Positions 1 to 6,681 of a stretch of 7,307 nt of DNA are shown here, one piece after another. The translations under genes and the position numbers were made by a program. How positions within the stretch are numbered: the stretch's first letter is position 1; every line of letters begins with the position of its first letter. This DNA is from Ignavibacteria bacterium. GTDB lineage: Bacteria > Bacteroidota > Ignavibacteria > UBA10030 > SZUA-254. Location of the stretch: positions 1 to 7,307 of the forward strand of contig VBOC01000098.1 of the NCBI GenBank assembly GCA_005877655.1. The letters are read 5' to 3'. The notes under the pieces are model-generated. The model was given only the letters and a program-made list of their open reading frames with translations. It searched no databases and was not told where the DNA came from.

Positions 1-1332
1 TCGAACAACACGCTCTACTACTGGCGTGTCAGCGCGAAGAATACAGGAGGGAGCAGCGGATTCTCGTCCGCATGGAACTTTACCACAATTGTCACCGTGC
101 CGCCGGCTCCGGTCCCGACATCACCACTCAACGGCGCATCATGCCAGGCGACGACACTATCACTCACCTGGACGGCATCGAACGGTGCGACTTCGTATCG
201 CGTTCAGCTGGCGACTGATTCGCTCTTCGCGGCGATCATCGTCGACGATTCGACGATCACCTCGACGACGAGACAGGTAACTTCTCTGAGCCCGGGCACC
301 ACCTATTACTGGAGGGTCAGCGCGAAGAATGCGGCGGGGGTAAGTCCGTACTCTGCGACGCGGAACTTTGCAACGTTTATGACGGGAACCCTGAGAGATG
401 ATTTCAACGCGGCGAACGGCCCGTTGGCAGGCAGGAATAAATGGCTTCTCATCCAGAATCAGCCCTCTTCCGGAGCGATGGTGATTTCGAATACTATGAT
501 CATCGCCTCGAGCAGTGCGGGGAACTTCAACTTCGGCGGCGTCATTTGGGATAGCTTGGTATCCGGAGGCACGGAAGCGAGTCTCACATTGAAACAAAAA
601 AGCGGAAATACGGGTTTCACGTCCCTGTTTATTTACGCAAGGATGAACAATCTGGATTACAATACGGGGGTCGGTTACCGGTTGAGATATTTCCAACAAT
701 CAGGCTCCACCGATATCCTGGAAATCCACCGCGTCGGCCCGGGGTACGCCGCGGCCAGCACTCTGGCAAGCGCGAGCGTCGTGGTCAATGTGAATGATGT
801 CATCACGTTCCGGGTCCAGTGCGACAATAAGTCGATGATCGGGTTAATCAACGGCAACCAGGTGATTTCCGCACTCGATACGACGTACGTGCCTGCCCAG
901 TGGCGTTTCGCGATTCGAAGTTGTGTCTTTCCCACGCCGGTGATCTTCGACGATTTTAAAATCAGTCCGCAAGTCCCGGCGGGGCCGAGCGCTCTGTGGA
1001 ATGGCGCCGAAGGAGGCAAGCTGACGCAGATCCATGCGGTCGTGAAACAATTCGCGCTTTCCCAGAACCATCCCAATCCGTTTAATCCATCGACGCAGAT
1101 ACAGTATGCGTTGCCGGTCGACTCCCGCGTAAGTCTCAGAATCTACAATACGCTGGGACAGGTCGTGAAACAAGTGGTGGATAATGCCGTTCAAACATCG
1201 GGCTCCTGGATCATGGAGTTCGACGCACGCAATCTCGCGAGCGGCGTGTATTTCTACCGTCTCGAGGCGGCATCGCTTTCCGATCCGGACAAGACGTTCG
1301 CTCAGGTCAAAAAGATGCTCCTCCTGAGGTAG
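1..1332 (+). CDS. Secreted FN3/LamG-like protein with T9SS C-terminal sorting domain (5' partial)
   Basis: The reading frame is open from base 1 to a TAG at 1330-1332, so the start lies outside the window; 443 residues are visible. Residues 1-31 are the end of a fibronectin-III-like repeat (YYWRVSAKN then WNFTT). Residues about 33-126 are a complete second repeat with the same YYWRVSAKN core. Residues about 130-322 run from DDFNAANGPL to FDDFKIS, the usual edges of a concanavalin/laminin-G-like jelly roll. Residues about 350-443 form a type IX secretion sorting domain of the FlgD-Ig-like kind (NHPNPFNPST, YNTLGQVV, LASGVYFYRLEA). By family knowledge, such a protein crosses the outer membrane by the Por/T9SS route and is released or surface-anchored, often carrying a catalytic or adhesive N-terminus. 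That N-terminus is not visible, so its activity is unknown. An internal GTG at 97 is not a credible start because it falls between repeats. Confidence 0.9.
   Translation, partial: SNNTLYYWRVSAKNTGGSSGFSSAWNFTTIVTVPPAPVPTSPLNGASCQATTLSLTWTASNGATSYRVQLATDSLFAAIIVDDSTITSTTRQVTSLSPGTTYYWRVSAKNAAGVSPYSATRNFATFMTGTLRDDFNAANGPLAGRNKWLLIQNQPSSGAMVISNTMIIASSSAGNFNFGGVIWDSLVSGGTEASLTLKQKSGNTGFTSLFIYARMNNLDYNTGVGYRLRYFQQSGSTDILEIHRVGPGYAAASTLASASVVVNVNDVITFRVQCDNKSMIGLINGNQVISALDTTYVPAQWRFAIRSCVFPTPVIFDDFKISPQVPAGPSALWNGAEGGKLTQIHAVVKQFALSQNHPNPFNPSTQIQYALPVDSRVSLRIYNTLGQVVKQVVDNAVQTSGSWIMEFDARNLASGVYFYRLEAASLSDPDKTFAQVKKMLLLR
19..330 (+). repeat. Direct DNA repeat inside FN3 units (288-nt period)
   Basis: Bases 19-42 and 307-330 match at 22 of 24 positions and encode YWRVSAKN in both FN3-like units. 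The offset is 288 nt, exactly 96 codons, or one repeat unit. Near-identity at the DNA level suggests recent duplication or gene conversion between repeats. Confidence 0.75.
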
Positions 1333-1663
1333 TGTGCCAAGTTAAACTGTTCCCAATCTTGCCGGGTGAGAGAGGGGAGGGCTTCATCGGCGATCGTCGT
1401 CATGGATCTGAGGACTCCCGTCCTTATCGTCGATGAGTGTCATAGATCTTCCGGAGGGAGTTTTTCGTCGGTCTCCGGTTGTAACTATCCTGCCGCTGCA
1501 TTTTTCAACGGTATTTCAGCAGTTACTGAACTCACTCGCCGGAGTTGACCTCGATTCTTCATGGCGTTTTCAACTTGCTTCTCTCAGAAAATCTGCCTTA
1601 ATTCTACCTCTCAATTATCCGCGAGGCAGGGATGGCCTACCCATCAGCAGGAGCGCGAATTCG
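1333..1663. other. Intergenic region upstream of the methyltransferase operon
   Basis: 331 bases lie between the sorting-domain protein and the first methyltransferase. I see no RNA gene and no hairpin followed by a T-run. The frame of the downstream methyltransferase is open back to an ATG at 1433. The extra 77 residues look unlike a methyltransferase N-terminus, and that ATG has no purine-rich site before it, so I treat the opening as chance. A TTGACC at 1545-1550 could be a -35 element, but no good -10 follows at standard spacing, so no promoter is called. Confidence 0.5.
1649..1653 (+). promoter_or_regulatory. Ribosome binding site deciding the methyltransferase 1 start
   Basis: AGGAG lies 10 nt before the ATG at 1664. 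It favours that start over the in-frame ATG at 1433, which has no comparable site. Confidence 0.6.
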
Positions 1664-2530
1664 ATGAATGGGAAGGAAATAGTACAATCAGTTCTAAAAT
1701 CCGTCGTGCCTTTGGAGCGGCGGAAGCGGCTGTCGATCTGGGTCGATCATCAATCCTGGGTGCCGGCACGGCACCGGTGGTCGGCGGCGCTCGTCCGGGA
1801 TGTTGCCCAGAGTAACCCGGAAGCCTTTCATCGCTTCGTTTGGACCAATCATATCGGGCCGGCGAAGCAGTACGAGAGAACAAATCCCTTCGATACGACG
1901 CGGCTCCTGGCCGTCCACCGGATGATCTTCGAGGATGTTATTCGACAATTGAGAATTGGCAACCTCGATCCGCATAAAGACGTCAAGAGTGTGTTAGACG
2001 TCGGTTGCGCAACGGGTCACCTCCTCCGCTACATGGAGACACAATTGTTCCCCTCGGCGGAACGCCTGGTGGGAATCGACATCGACGCGCAGGCCATCGC
2101 GAAGGGAAATTCAATTCTCCGGGAAGCGGGATCCAGAGTGAACCTGATCTGCGATGATATTGCGCATTTGGATAGATATCTCGCCGATAAGCAGTTTGAT
2201 ATTATCTTTAGCATGGGGGTGCTTGTTTGCGTCGGCGAAGAACTGGCAAGAAAGCTCGTCGATGTGATGCTCAAGCATGCGCGCCGTTTGGTTGCTTTCT
2301 CAGGCCCGGCGAATCCGGCGGTCCATAATGCGCAAATGACCCGATCGGTGCTGCGGCGGGATGGCGCGGGACTCGTCCATAATTTCGATGCGATGGTAAA
2401 AAATGCGAAAGGGAAAGTTCTCTTTCAACGCTGGGAGGGAGATCGAATGGTTGACGGCTACAGCTTCTATAATATCGTTGCATCCCCTGATCCCCTTCGG
2501 CAACAGCTCACGGTTCACGAAAAGGAATAA
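1664..2530 (+). CDS. Class I SAM-dependent methyltransferase 1
   Basis: The product is 288 residues. The SAM-binding fold is clear: motif I VLDVGCATG at residues 110-118, the acidic end of strand 2 in GIDID (137-141), an acidic pair CDD (163-165), and a motif-IV-like FDIIFSMGVL (178-187). About 105 residues precede motif I and include a Trp/His-rich stretch (IWVDHQSWVPARHRW, 25-39) that may take part in substrate recognition. The start at 1664 is chosen for its AGGAG site and because the protein then has a normal length. The stop is 4 nt before the next methyltransferase, so the pair is very probably co-transcribed and translationally coupled. Substrate unknown: small-molecule, lipid and sugar methyltransferases all share this fold. 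The chemistry is secure; the acceptor is not. Confidence 0.85.
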   Translation: MNGKEIVQSVLKSVVPLERRKRLSIWVDHQSWVPARHRWSAALVRDVAQSNPEAFHRFVWTNHIGPAKQYERTNPFDTTRLLAVHRMIFEDVIRQLRIGNLDPHKDVKSVLDVGCATGHLLRYMETQLFPSAERLVGIDIDAQAIAKGNSILREAGSRVNLICDDIAHLDRYLADKQFDIIFSMGVLVCVGEELARKLVDVMLKHARRLVAFSGPANPAVHNAQMTRSVLRRDGAGLVHNFDAMVKNAKGKVLFQRWEGDRMVDGYSFYNIVASPDPLRQQLTVHEKE

Positions 2531-2534
2531 CGCT

Positions 2535-3455
2535 ATGAAAGAGCAGGACACACACGTAAAAGCATTCTTTGACCAGAGTGTCTACTGGCAGGGGGACATC
2601 TATAAAGCGCCGGATAATCTTCTGGCGAAGGCCGTCATTCGCAGAAAAATCTACGCCATGCAAATGGTGAACGAGCTGGCCGATTTGAAAACAGGAACCG
2701 CCCTCGACGTGGGCTGCGGCTCCGGAGTATACGTAGTGGAACTCGCGAAGATGGGGTTTGAGGTGAAAGGAGTCGATATCTCGGACGTCATCCTGGAGAA
2801 ATGCCGGGCCCTTGTTGAAGAAGCCGGGCAGTCGTCCCGGGTCTCTCTGCTGCCCGGGAACATCGAGCAACTGCCCTGCGAAGACGAAAAGTTCGATCTG
2901 GTGCTTTGCATCGGCGTGCTGGGATATCTGCTGACCGATTACAAGGCCATAGAAGAATTGCGGCGGGTGATGAGACCCGGGGCCCACCTTGTTGTGAACA
3001 TTGAGAATCTCTGGAATCTGTCCGATCTCGATTGGTTATTTCGGCGCAAACTGCGCACTGTACTCTTTAAGAATTCCAATCATGTGATGAGGGAAACGCA
3101 ACCGCACACGATGGCCTCCGAGTGGATCATGAAAACTTCCCCGATTCCATACAGGCATAAGGCCTATAACCTGTGGGAATTTGAACGCCTGCTGAAAGCC
3201 TACGGTTTCGAAAGGGTCGATGCGATGACGTTTTTCTTTCCCATGAGGATCCTGCGGAGGATTAAATTGATTCCCGAGTCGTGGCTCGATTCGCTGGAAG
3301 TATTATTGGAAAGGGTGTTGAGAGCCGTCCGAATTCCGTACTTCTCTTATTCGGGGACAACCTACACGGGAATCTTCAAGAAGATGTCCCTCACAACGCT
3401 TCTCCTTTGGTTCTCCGGACTTCAACTGGAGTTAGGCGACCTGATAGATTTCTAA
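2535..3455 (+). CDS. Class I SAM-dependent methyltransferase 2 (UbiE-like fold)
   Basis: The product is 306 residues. Motif I is ALDVGCGSG (56-64), the motif II acid lies in VDIS (80-83), motif IV is FDLVLCIGVLGYL (120-132), and the post-motif helix/strand is LRRVMRPGAHLVV (142-154). This is the Methyltransf_11 pattern seen in UbiE-type and many glycan- or lipid-modifying enzymes. The start at 2535 has AAAGGA 8 nt upstream; that site overlaps the end of methyltransferase 1. The two proteins share only the SAM fold and are not close copies, so they probably act on different positions or substrates. The family usually ends near residue 283 (GTTYTGIFKK); here about 23 more residues follow (MSLTTLLLWFSGLQ...), a tail that could come from loss of the original stop. 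Acceptor unknown. Confidence 0.87.
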   Translation: MKEQDTHVKAFFDQSVYWQGDIYKAPDNLLAKAVIRRKIYAMQMVNELADLKTGTALDVGCGSGVYVVELAKMGFEVKGVDISDVILEKCRALVEEAGQSSRVSLLPGNIEQLPCEDEKFDLVLCIGVLGYLLTDYKAIEELRRVMRPGAHLVVNIENLWNLSDLDWLFRRKLRTVLFKNSNHVMRETQPHTMASEWIMKTSPIPYRHKAYNLWEFERLLKAYGFERVDAMTFFFPMRILRRIKLIPESWLDSLEVLLERVLRAVRIPYFSYSGTTYTGIFKKMSLTTLLLWFSGLQLELGDLIDF

Positions 3456-3649
3456 CCGCCGCACTTTTCTTTTCCAACGTGCTGATCTTCCTCGCTTTCG
3501 TTCGCACAGCGTTGTTGGCCGCCGGGCCGGCTACGCCCGGTGTCGGCTCGGTGAAACGGCCGCCCATGCCTGACGCCGCCTGAACCGCGATCGGAAACTC
3601 ACCCGCATCTCCCAATGTTGTAGAAAATGGATGGCCGCCGTTTAAACGC
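3456..3649. other. Intergenic region between methyltransferase 2 and GH18 no. 1
   Basis: The first half is open in frame 2 up to a TGA at 3581-3583 and would encode a hydrophobic stretch (ALFFSNVLIFLAF), but no start of its own is convincing. A short inverted repeat, CCGGGC/GCCCGG, lies near 3526-3542 and is not followed by a T-run, so no terminator is called. The 3' end holds the mini-ORF described separately. Confidence 0.4.
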
Positions 3650-3653
3650 TTGA
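3627..3653 (+). promoter_or_regulatory. Mini-ORF (8 codons) overlapping the GH18 no. 1 start, with T TTA AAC heptamer
   Basis: ATG at 3627 opens a short frame encoding MDGRRLNA, which stops at TGA 3651-3653. That stop overlaps the TTG start of GH18 no. 1 (3650-3652). The heptamer TTTAAAC at 3641-3647 is in phase as T TTA AAC, the X XXY YYZ form of a -1 slippery site. A -1 slip leads to CGC TTG AGT, which is the GH18 frame. There is no strong ribosome site before the ATG. The arrangement could mean translational coupling, frameshifting or coincidence. Confidence 0.35.
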
Positions 3654-5101
3654 GTAGAATTCGCCGGTTCCTGATTCTCTTGCTGTTTGGATTTCTCGCG
3701 CATGATCCAGCCGCCAAAGCCCAGCCGTCTGCGGATTTGTGGGTGAGCGCATACTTCGCTGGATGGAAGCAGGGACCGGCGAATGACGGGAGCCTGCCGG
3801 CGGATGATATCGACTTCACCGCGTTGACGCACATCATCCATTTTTCCATCGTCCCGAATCGCGATGGAACGCTGGATCTTGCGTCGAACAACATCACCGA
3901 AATTAATTCCTCCCGGCTGGTCTCCCTGGCCCACGCCGCCGGCAAGAAAGTGTTGATTTCCCTGGGGGGCTGGGGCAGCGACGTCGGGTTCAGGGGCGCG
4001 ACCGATCCCTCGAATCTGAATTCCTTCGTCGACAGGCTCATGAACTTCATGACCTCACGCGGTTACGACGGCTTCGACATCGATTGGGAGGTGCTCCAGG
4101 ACTATGACAGCCAGCAGTACTCCAGGTTTGTCGAACTTCTGTCGACACGGTGCAGCGCCATTAATCCCAGGCCGCTGATGACCGCCGCCGTCGCCTCGCA
4201 GCCAACGCTCATCGCCGCTCTCGAAAAATACTTCGACCAGATCTTGATCATGACGTATGATTTCTCCGGCGCATGGCCCGGGTGGGTGACCTGGCACAAC
4301 TCGCCGATCAAGGACGGGGGGGTCCAATTCCCAGGCACCGCCCGCACGCTTCCCTCCGTCGACAAAATGGCGGACGATTTTATCGCCGCCGGACTGCCGA
4401 AGCAGAAGCTCGGCATCGGAATTGATTTCTATGGATACGTTTGGAGCGGAGGGAGCGGGACGCCGACCATCGGCGCATCCGCGCCGGGGCAGTCCTGGAC
4501 GACACCGCCCCATGTCGAGGCAAACGTTCCGTACTTCACGATCTATAAGGATTACTACCGGCCCGAGTATTATCGATGGGACACACTCGCGCAGGCGGCC
4601 TACCTGAGCATTCATCCGTCCCCCGATCTCGCGGATAAGTTCGTTTCATACGATGACGAGCATACTTGCCGCAGCAAGGTAGAGTACGCCAAAAGCAAAG
4701 GCATCGGAGGGGACTTCATCTGGGAGCTGGGAGGCGGATATTTACCGGCAACATTCCCGGAGAGGGATCGGCTGTTGCGGGCAGTGAAGGCGGCAACTAT
4801 GGGAGGTCAAGCTCCTCTTCGGGCACCTCTGCTCGAATCCCCCCGCGACGGTACGAAAATCACAGAAGCAGATCCTGTGTTTCGATGGCATCCGGTGCCG
4901 GGTGCGACATCGTATCTTGTCCAGATCTCTTCCGACGCTGCCTTCAAATCGGTGACCATCCGGGATTCGGTAATTTCCGACACCCTCGCGCGGGTTCGAA
5001 AGCTCAAGTCGGGATCGGCCTTTTATTGGAGGGTTGGTGCGAGCAACAGGAGCACCACGAGTCCGTTCTCGAATACATGGAGCTTTAGAATGTCGAAATG
5101 A
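3650..5101 (+). CDS. Secreted GH18 chitinase-type glycosidase with C-terminal FN3-like domain
   Basis: The product is 483 residues. Residues 1-24 form a signal peptide: SRIRR, a hydrophobic core LILLLFGFLA, then AKA before Q25. A GH18 TIM barrel follows at about 30-383. It carries the SxGG strand (LISLGGW, 102-108), the catalytic signature DGFDIDWE (140-147, Glu147 as acid/base), MTYDFSG (201-207) with the conserved Tyr, and the late barrel Trp in GGDFIWELGGG (353-363). All the usual active-site residues are present, so it is probably active on beta-1,4-GlcNAc polymers such as chitin or related glycans. Residues about 394-482 form an FN3-like domain (SYLVQISSD, FYWRVGASN, WSFRM) of the same family as in the protein at 1-1332. 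No T9SS sorting domain is present. The start is TTG 3650; no ATG or GTG in this frame precedes the signal peptide after the upstream stop at 3581, and there is no clear Shine-Dalgarno site. Confidence 0.92.
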   Translation: MSRIRRFLILLLFGFLAHDPAAKAQPSADLWVSAYFAGWKQGPANDGSLPADDIDFTALTHIIHFSIVPNRDGTLDLASNNITEINSSRLVSLAHAAGKKVLISLGGWGSDVGFRGATDPSNLNSFVDRLMNFMTSRGYDGFDIDWEVLQDYDSQQYSRFVELLSTRCSAINPRPLMTAAVASQPTLIAALEKYFDQILIMTYDFSGAWPGWVTWHNSPIKDGGVQFPGTARTLPSVDKMADDFIAAGLPKQKLGIGIDFYGYVWSGGSGTPTIGASAPGQSWTTPPHVEANVPYFTIYKDYYRPEYYRWDTLAQAAYLSIHPSPDLADKFVSYDDEHTCRSKVEYAKSKGIGGDFIWELGGGYLPATFPERDRLLRAVKAATMGGQAPLRAPLLESPRDGTKITEADPVFRWHPVPGATSYLVQISSDAAFKSVTIRDSVISDTLARVRKLKSGSAFYWRVGASNRSTTSPFSNTWSFRMSK

Positions 5102-5161
5102 TCGCCTGGGGCTCGACGACGTGAAAAGATCCTGTTGCGCCGACACATTCTTGGCTGGGTG

Positions 5162-5190
5162 TTGACCCCTACCCGGGAATTCGATACATT
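5162..5190 (+). promoter_or_regulatory. Predicted promoter of the antitoxin gene
   Basis: TTGACC at 5162-5167 and TACATT at 5185-5190 are separated by 17 nt, a good sigma-70 layout. It also nearly fits the Bacteroidota form (TTG ... TAnnTTTG), since the -10 region reads TACATTTC. The antitoxin ATG is 23 nt downstream of the -10 element. Confidence 0.55.
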
Positions 5191-5200
5191 TCTTGTCGAA
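5180..5200 (+). promoter_or_regulatory. Candidate autoregulatory operator (inverted repeat)
   Basis: TTCGA at 5180-5184 and TCGAA at 5196-5200 form a perfect 5-bp inverted repeat around the predicted -10. Type II antitoxins usually repress their own operon from palindromes in this position. The arms are short, so this is tentative. Confidence 0.35.
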
Positions 5201-5213
5201 GGAGAATTTTGGA

Positions 5214-5405
5214 ATGACTGGAATCAAGTACGTTTTAGATAGGAGAGGCAAAAAAACCGCTGTGATCATCGACCTTCGAAAGCACGGCCAGCTCTGGGAA
5301 GATATTTACGATAGCTTCATCGCCCGGACGCGAGCAGCCGAACCACGGGAGTCACTGGAATCGGTAAAGAAACGCCTCCGGAAGCAAGGCAAACTGATTG
5401 TTTGA
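5214..5405 (+). CDS. Small antitoxin, Phd/YefM-like type II family
   Basis: The product is 63 residues, starting MTGIKYVLDRRGKKTAVIIDL. This is the beta-strand N-terminus typical of small Phd/YefM-like antitoxins (Y-x-x-D-x-x-G-K-K-T-A-V-x-I). The C-terminal half is charged and helical (EPRESLESVKKRLRKQGKL), as expected for the toxin-neutralising segment. AAGGAG at 5199-5204 is 9 nt before the ATG and decides this start over a TTG at 5193. The gene has its own promoter and operator-like repeat. The toxin that should follow begins 2 nt after the stop but is broken. An orphan antitoxin could persist as a repressor, as an anti-addiction protein against a related plasmid toxin, or as a remnant. 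The exact family is a judgement from pattern only. Confidence 0.72.
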   Translation: MTGIKYVLDRRGKKTAVIIDLRKHGQLWEDIYDSFIARTRAAEPRESLESVKKRLRKQGKLIV

Positions 5406-5407
5406 AT

Positions 5408-5532
5408 ATGCCCTCTCCTTTGCGTGATCCGCTCGAAAAGAGCTCGAAGGGTTGGATGAAAGACTTCTGCACCGAATATTTCCCCGTATTGAAGCGCTCT
5501 CCATAAACCCTCGGCCGAGAGGTTGTAATCAG
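5408..5532 (+). pseudogene. Degraded RelE/ParE-type toxin
   Basis: The toxin signature is readable but broken. The ATG at 5408 is in frame 2, a fragment LCVIRS is in frame 3, and the longest homologous part is in frame 1 from 5428: SARKELEGLDERLLHRIFPR, then IEALSINPRPRGCNQ. This matches the family pattern (helix with KEL...L, then ALxxNPRPxGC). A TGA at 5425-5427 stands just before it in frame 1. At least one, and probably two, indels disrupt the N-terminus. After RGCNQ (5532) the usual LWRIRVGDYRV strand region is not found in any single frame, so the C-terminal half with most catalytic residues is missing. Its place directly behind the antitoxin supports the identification. Confidence 0.7.
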
Positions 5533-5573
5533 TACATTTCTTCTGCAAGGAGGGATTTGGAAAACGGGAATCA
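5533..5573 (+). repeat. Diverged second copy of the antitoxin leader (-10, RBS and start region)
   Basis: Bases 5533-5573 align with 5185-5226 at 32 of 42 positions with one 1-nt gap. Shared blocks in order are TACATTTCTT, AAGGAG, TTTGGAA and GGAATCA. In the upstream copy these are the -10 region, the ribosome site, the bases before the ATG and codons 3-4. Here the ATG is lost. The copy begins exactly where the toxin homology ends, which suggests recombination between tandem toxin-antitoxin units. Confidence 0.55.
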
Positions 5574-5581
5574 TACCCCGC

Positions 5582-6664
5582 TCACCAGCCTTCCCCGATG
5601 TTCCGGAGAAACTCTTTGAGGTAAACAATCGCAAGAAGGAAAATTGTGAATGGCGCCAGTAACATTACAAGATTCGCCAGATCGATGAAGTGATAGGCCG
5701 GAAATAGCGTGTAGGACTGATATAAATCGCCGGTCTGCACGAGCGACAGATAGTGCGTGTGGGCGGCTTTCGGAAGGTATCGCACAATATCTCCGCCGGC
5801 CGCCAGGAGAATGATTGAGGCAAGTGCGATCGTTATGCCCATCCCGAGCAGAATATGTCTCGCGCCTTTGTTTTTCCTTTCGTGATAGGCCAGGTACAGA
5901 ACAGCAGGCGCAAAAAGGACGTTAAGGAAATGCACGAGCACCTGCAACAGATAGAGAGGAAAGACCATAGAAAAAGGGAGCTTCTGCTTATGATACAGGA
6001 CGACGACAAGAAGAAAGAGTGAGAGAGAGAATAAAACAACGGGGTACGATTCCACGTAACCAAAAAACAACTGCATCGTTGGCGTGGCAAGCACGTAGAA
6101 AAAGAGCAATGCCTGTTCCTTGGGATCGGTAAGAAGATTCCTGACTATGACAAAGAGATTGATCATAAAACCGATTCCGAGGATTGCATCCACAACGAAG
6201 AATCCTCTCAACATCTCAGGATAGCTCACGGTCCCCAGCAGTTTCAGGAGCACATAGAAGACAGCCATTGCAAAGGGCTCACTATAGGTGTGCAAAACAT
6301 GAGCTCCGCGGAATGTATTTGCGAGGTTGTTGATCACGAAAAAGCTGTCTCCAAGGAGGGGCGCTCTGATATGAAAAAGGAACACGCCGCCAATGAAGGT
6401 GACGATGCAAATCCCGAGAAATACGGTCGGCTTGCTGCTCATCAACTCCGATATGAATGACAGAGGCCGTTCCGCACCCCGGGTGAGCATGTAAGTCAGG
6501 GACAGGCAGAATAGTATTCCATAAAGGATGAGGTCGTATGCTGGAAGGAACCCGAGGAAGTGGAACCCCCAGAAGAGAGTTTTCGGATAGAAGTAGGCGA
6601 CGATGTGCAAGCCGACAATGAGACTCGTGAAAGCAAAGGTTGCTTTCAGCGTGCGGTTATTCAT
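5582..6664 (-). CDS. Polytopic membrane protein, GT-C glycosyltransferase-like
   Basis: The product is 360 residues and very hydrophobic. Likely membrane segments lie near 8-26, 41-60, 79-98, 131-145, 154-175, 184-199, 207-224, 231-258, 269-289 and 328-349. The loop after the third segment holds PLLGDSFF with Asp106, followed by a Y-S-E-P motif (127-130); a later loop has GYVESYP (202-208). In GT-C enzymes an acidic residue in an early extracytoplasmic loop is catalytic, and these landmarks resemble uncharacterised GT-C-like proteins of FCB bacteria. It may therefore transfer a sugar from a polyprenyl-phosphate donor outside the inner membrane; this is inference. The start is taken at 6664 (MNNRTLKATF) because the longer frame to 6739 runs through the tRNA-Gln gene. 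The protein ends abruptly after LKEFLRNIGEGW, 8 nt from the toxin-antitoxin scar, and relatives are usually longer, so a 3' truncation is possible. Base composition is more A+T-rich than in neighbours. Confidence 0.72.
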   Translation of the reverse strand: MNNRTLKATFAFTSLIVGLHIVAYFYPKTLFWGFHFLGFLPAYDLILYGILFCLSLTYMLTRGAERPLSFISELMSSKPTVFLGICIVTFIGGVFLFHIRAPLLGDSFFVINNLANTFRGAHVLHTYSEPFAMAVFYVLLKLLGTVSYPEMLRGFFVVDAILGIGFMINLFVIVRNLLTDPKEQALLFFYVLATPTMQLFFGYVESYPVVLFSLSLFLLVVVLYHKQKLPFSMVFPLYLLQVLVHFLNVLFAPAVLYLAYHERKNKGARHILLGMGITIALASIILLAAGGDIVRYLPKAAHTHYLSLVQTGDLYQSYTLFPAYHFIDLANLVMLLAPFTIFLLAIVYLKEFLRNIGEGW

Positions 6665-6681
6665 CCAACCAATTGGTCGAG

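Noticed and set aside
160..699. 179-residue minus-strand frame over the FN3/LamG protein
   Set aside because: Antisense to a strongly supported coding region; Arg-rich, low-complexity product typical of a shadow frame in G+C-rich DNA.
1433..1663. Longer start for methyltransferase 1 at 1433
   Set aside because: No ribosome site precedes it and the added residues do not resemble a methyltransferase; ATG 1664 has AGGAG at proper spacing.
3391..4050. 219-residue minus-strand frame over the GH18 no. 1 5' end
   Set aside because: It lies opposite a clearly homologous GH18 coding region with a signal peptide, and its product shows no family features.
4055..4615. 186-residue minus-strand frame over the GH18 barrel
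   Set aside because: Antisense to the catalytic domain with its intact DGFDIDWE motif; no recognisable domain.
5510..5519. Palindrome CTCGGCCGAG as a terminator or operator
   Set aside because: It lies within the codons for the toxin's PRPRG motif and has no T-run, so it is most simply coding sequence.
5317..5634. Minus-strand frames opposite the antitoxin and toxin remnant (5306-5548, 5317-5634)
   Set aside because: They run opposite sequence with clear toxin-antitoxin homology and have no family signature.
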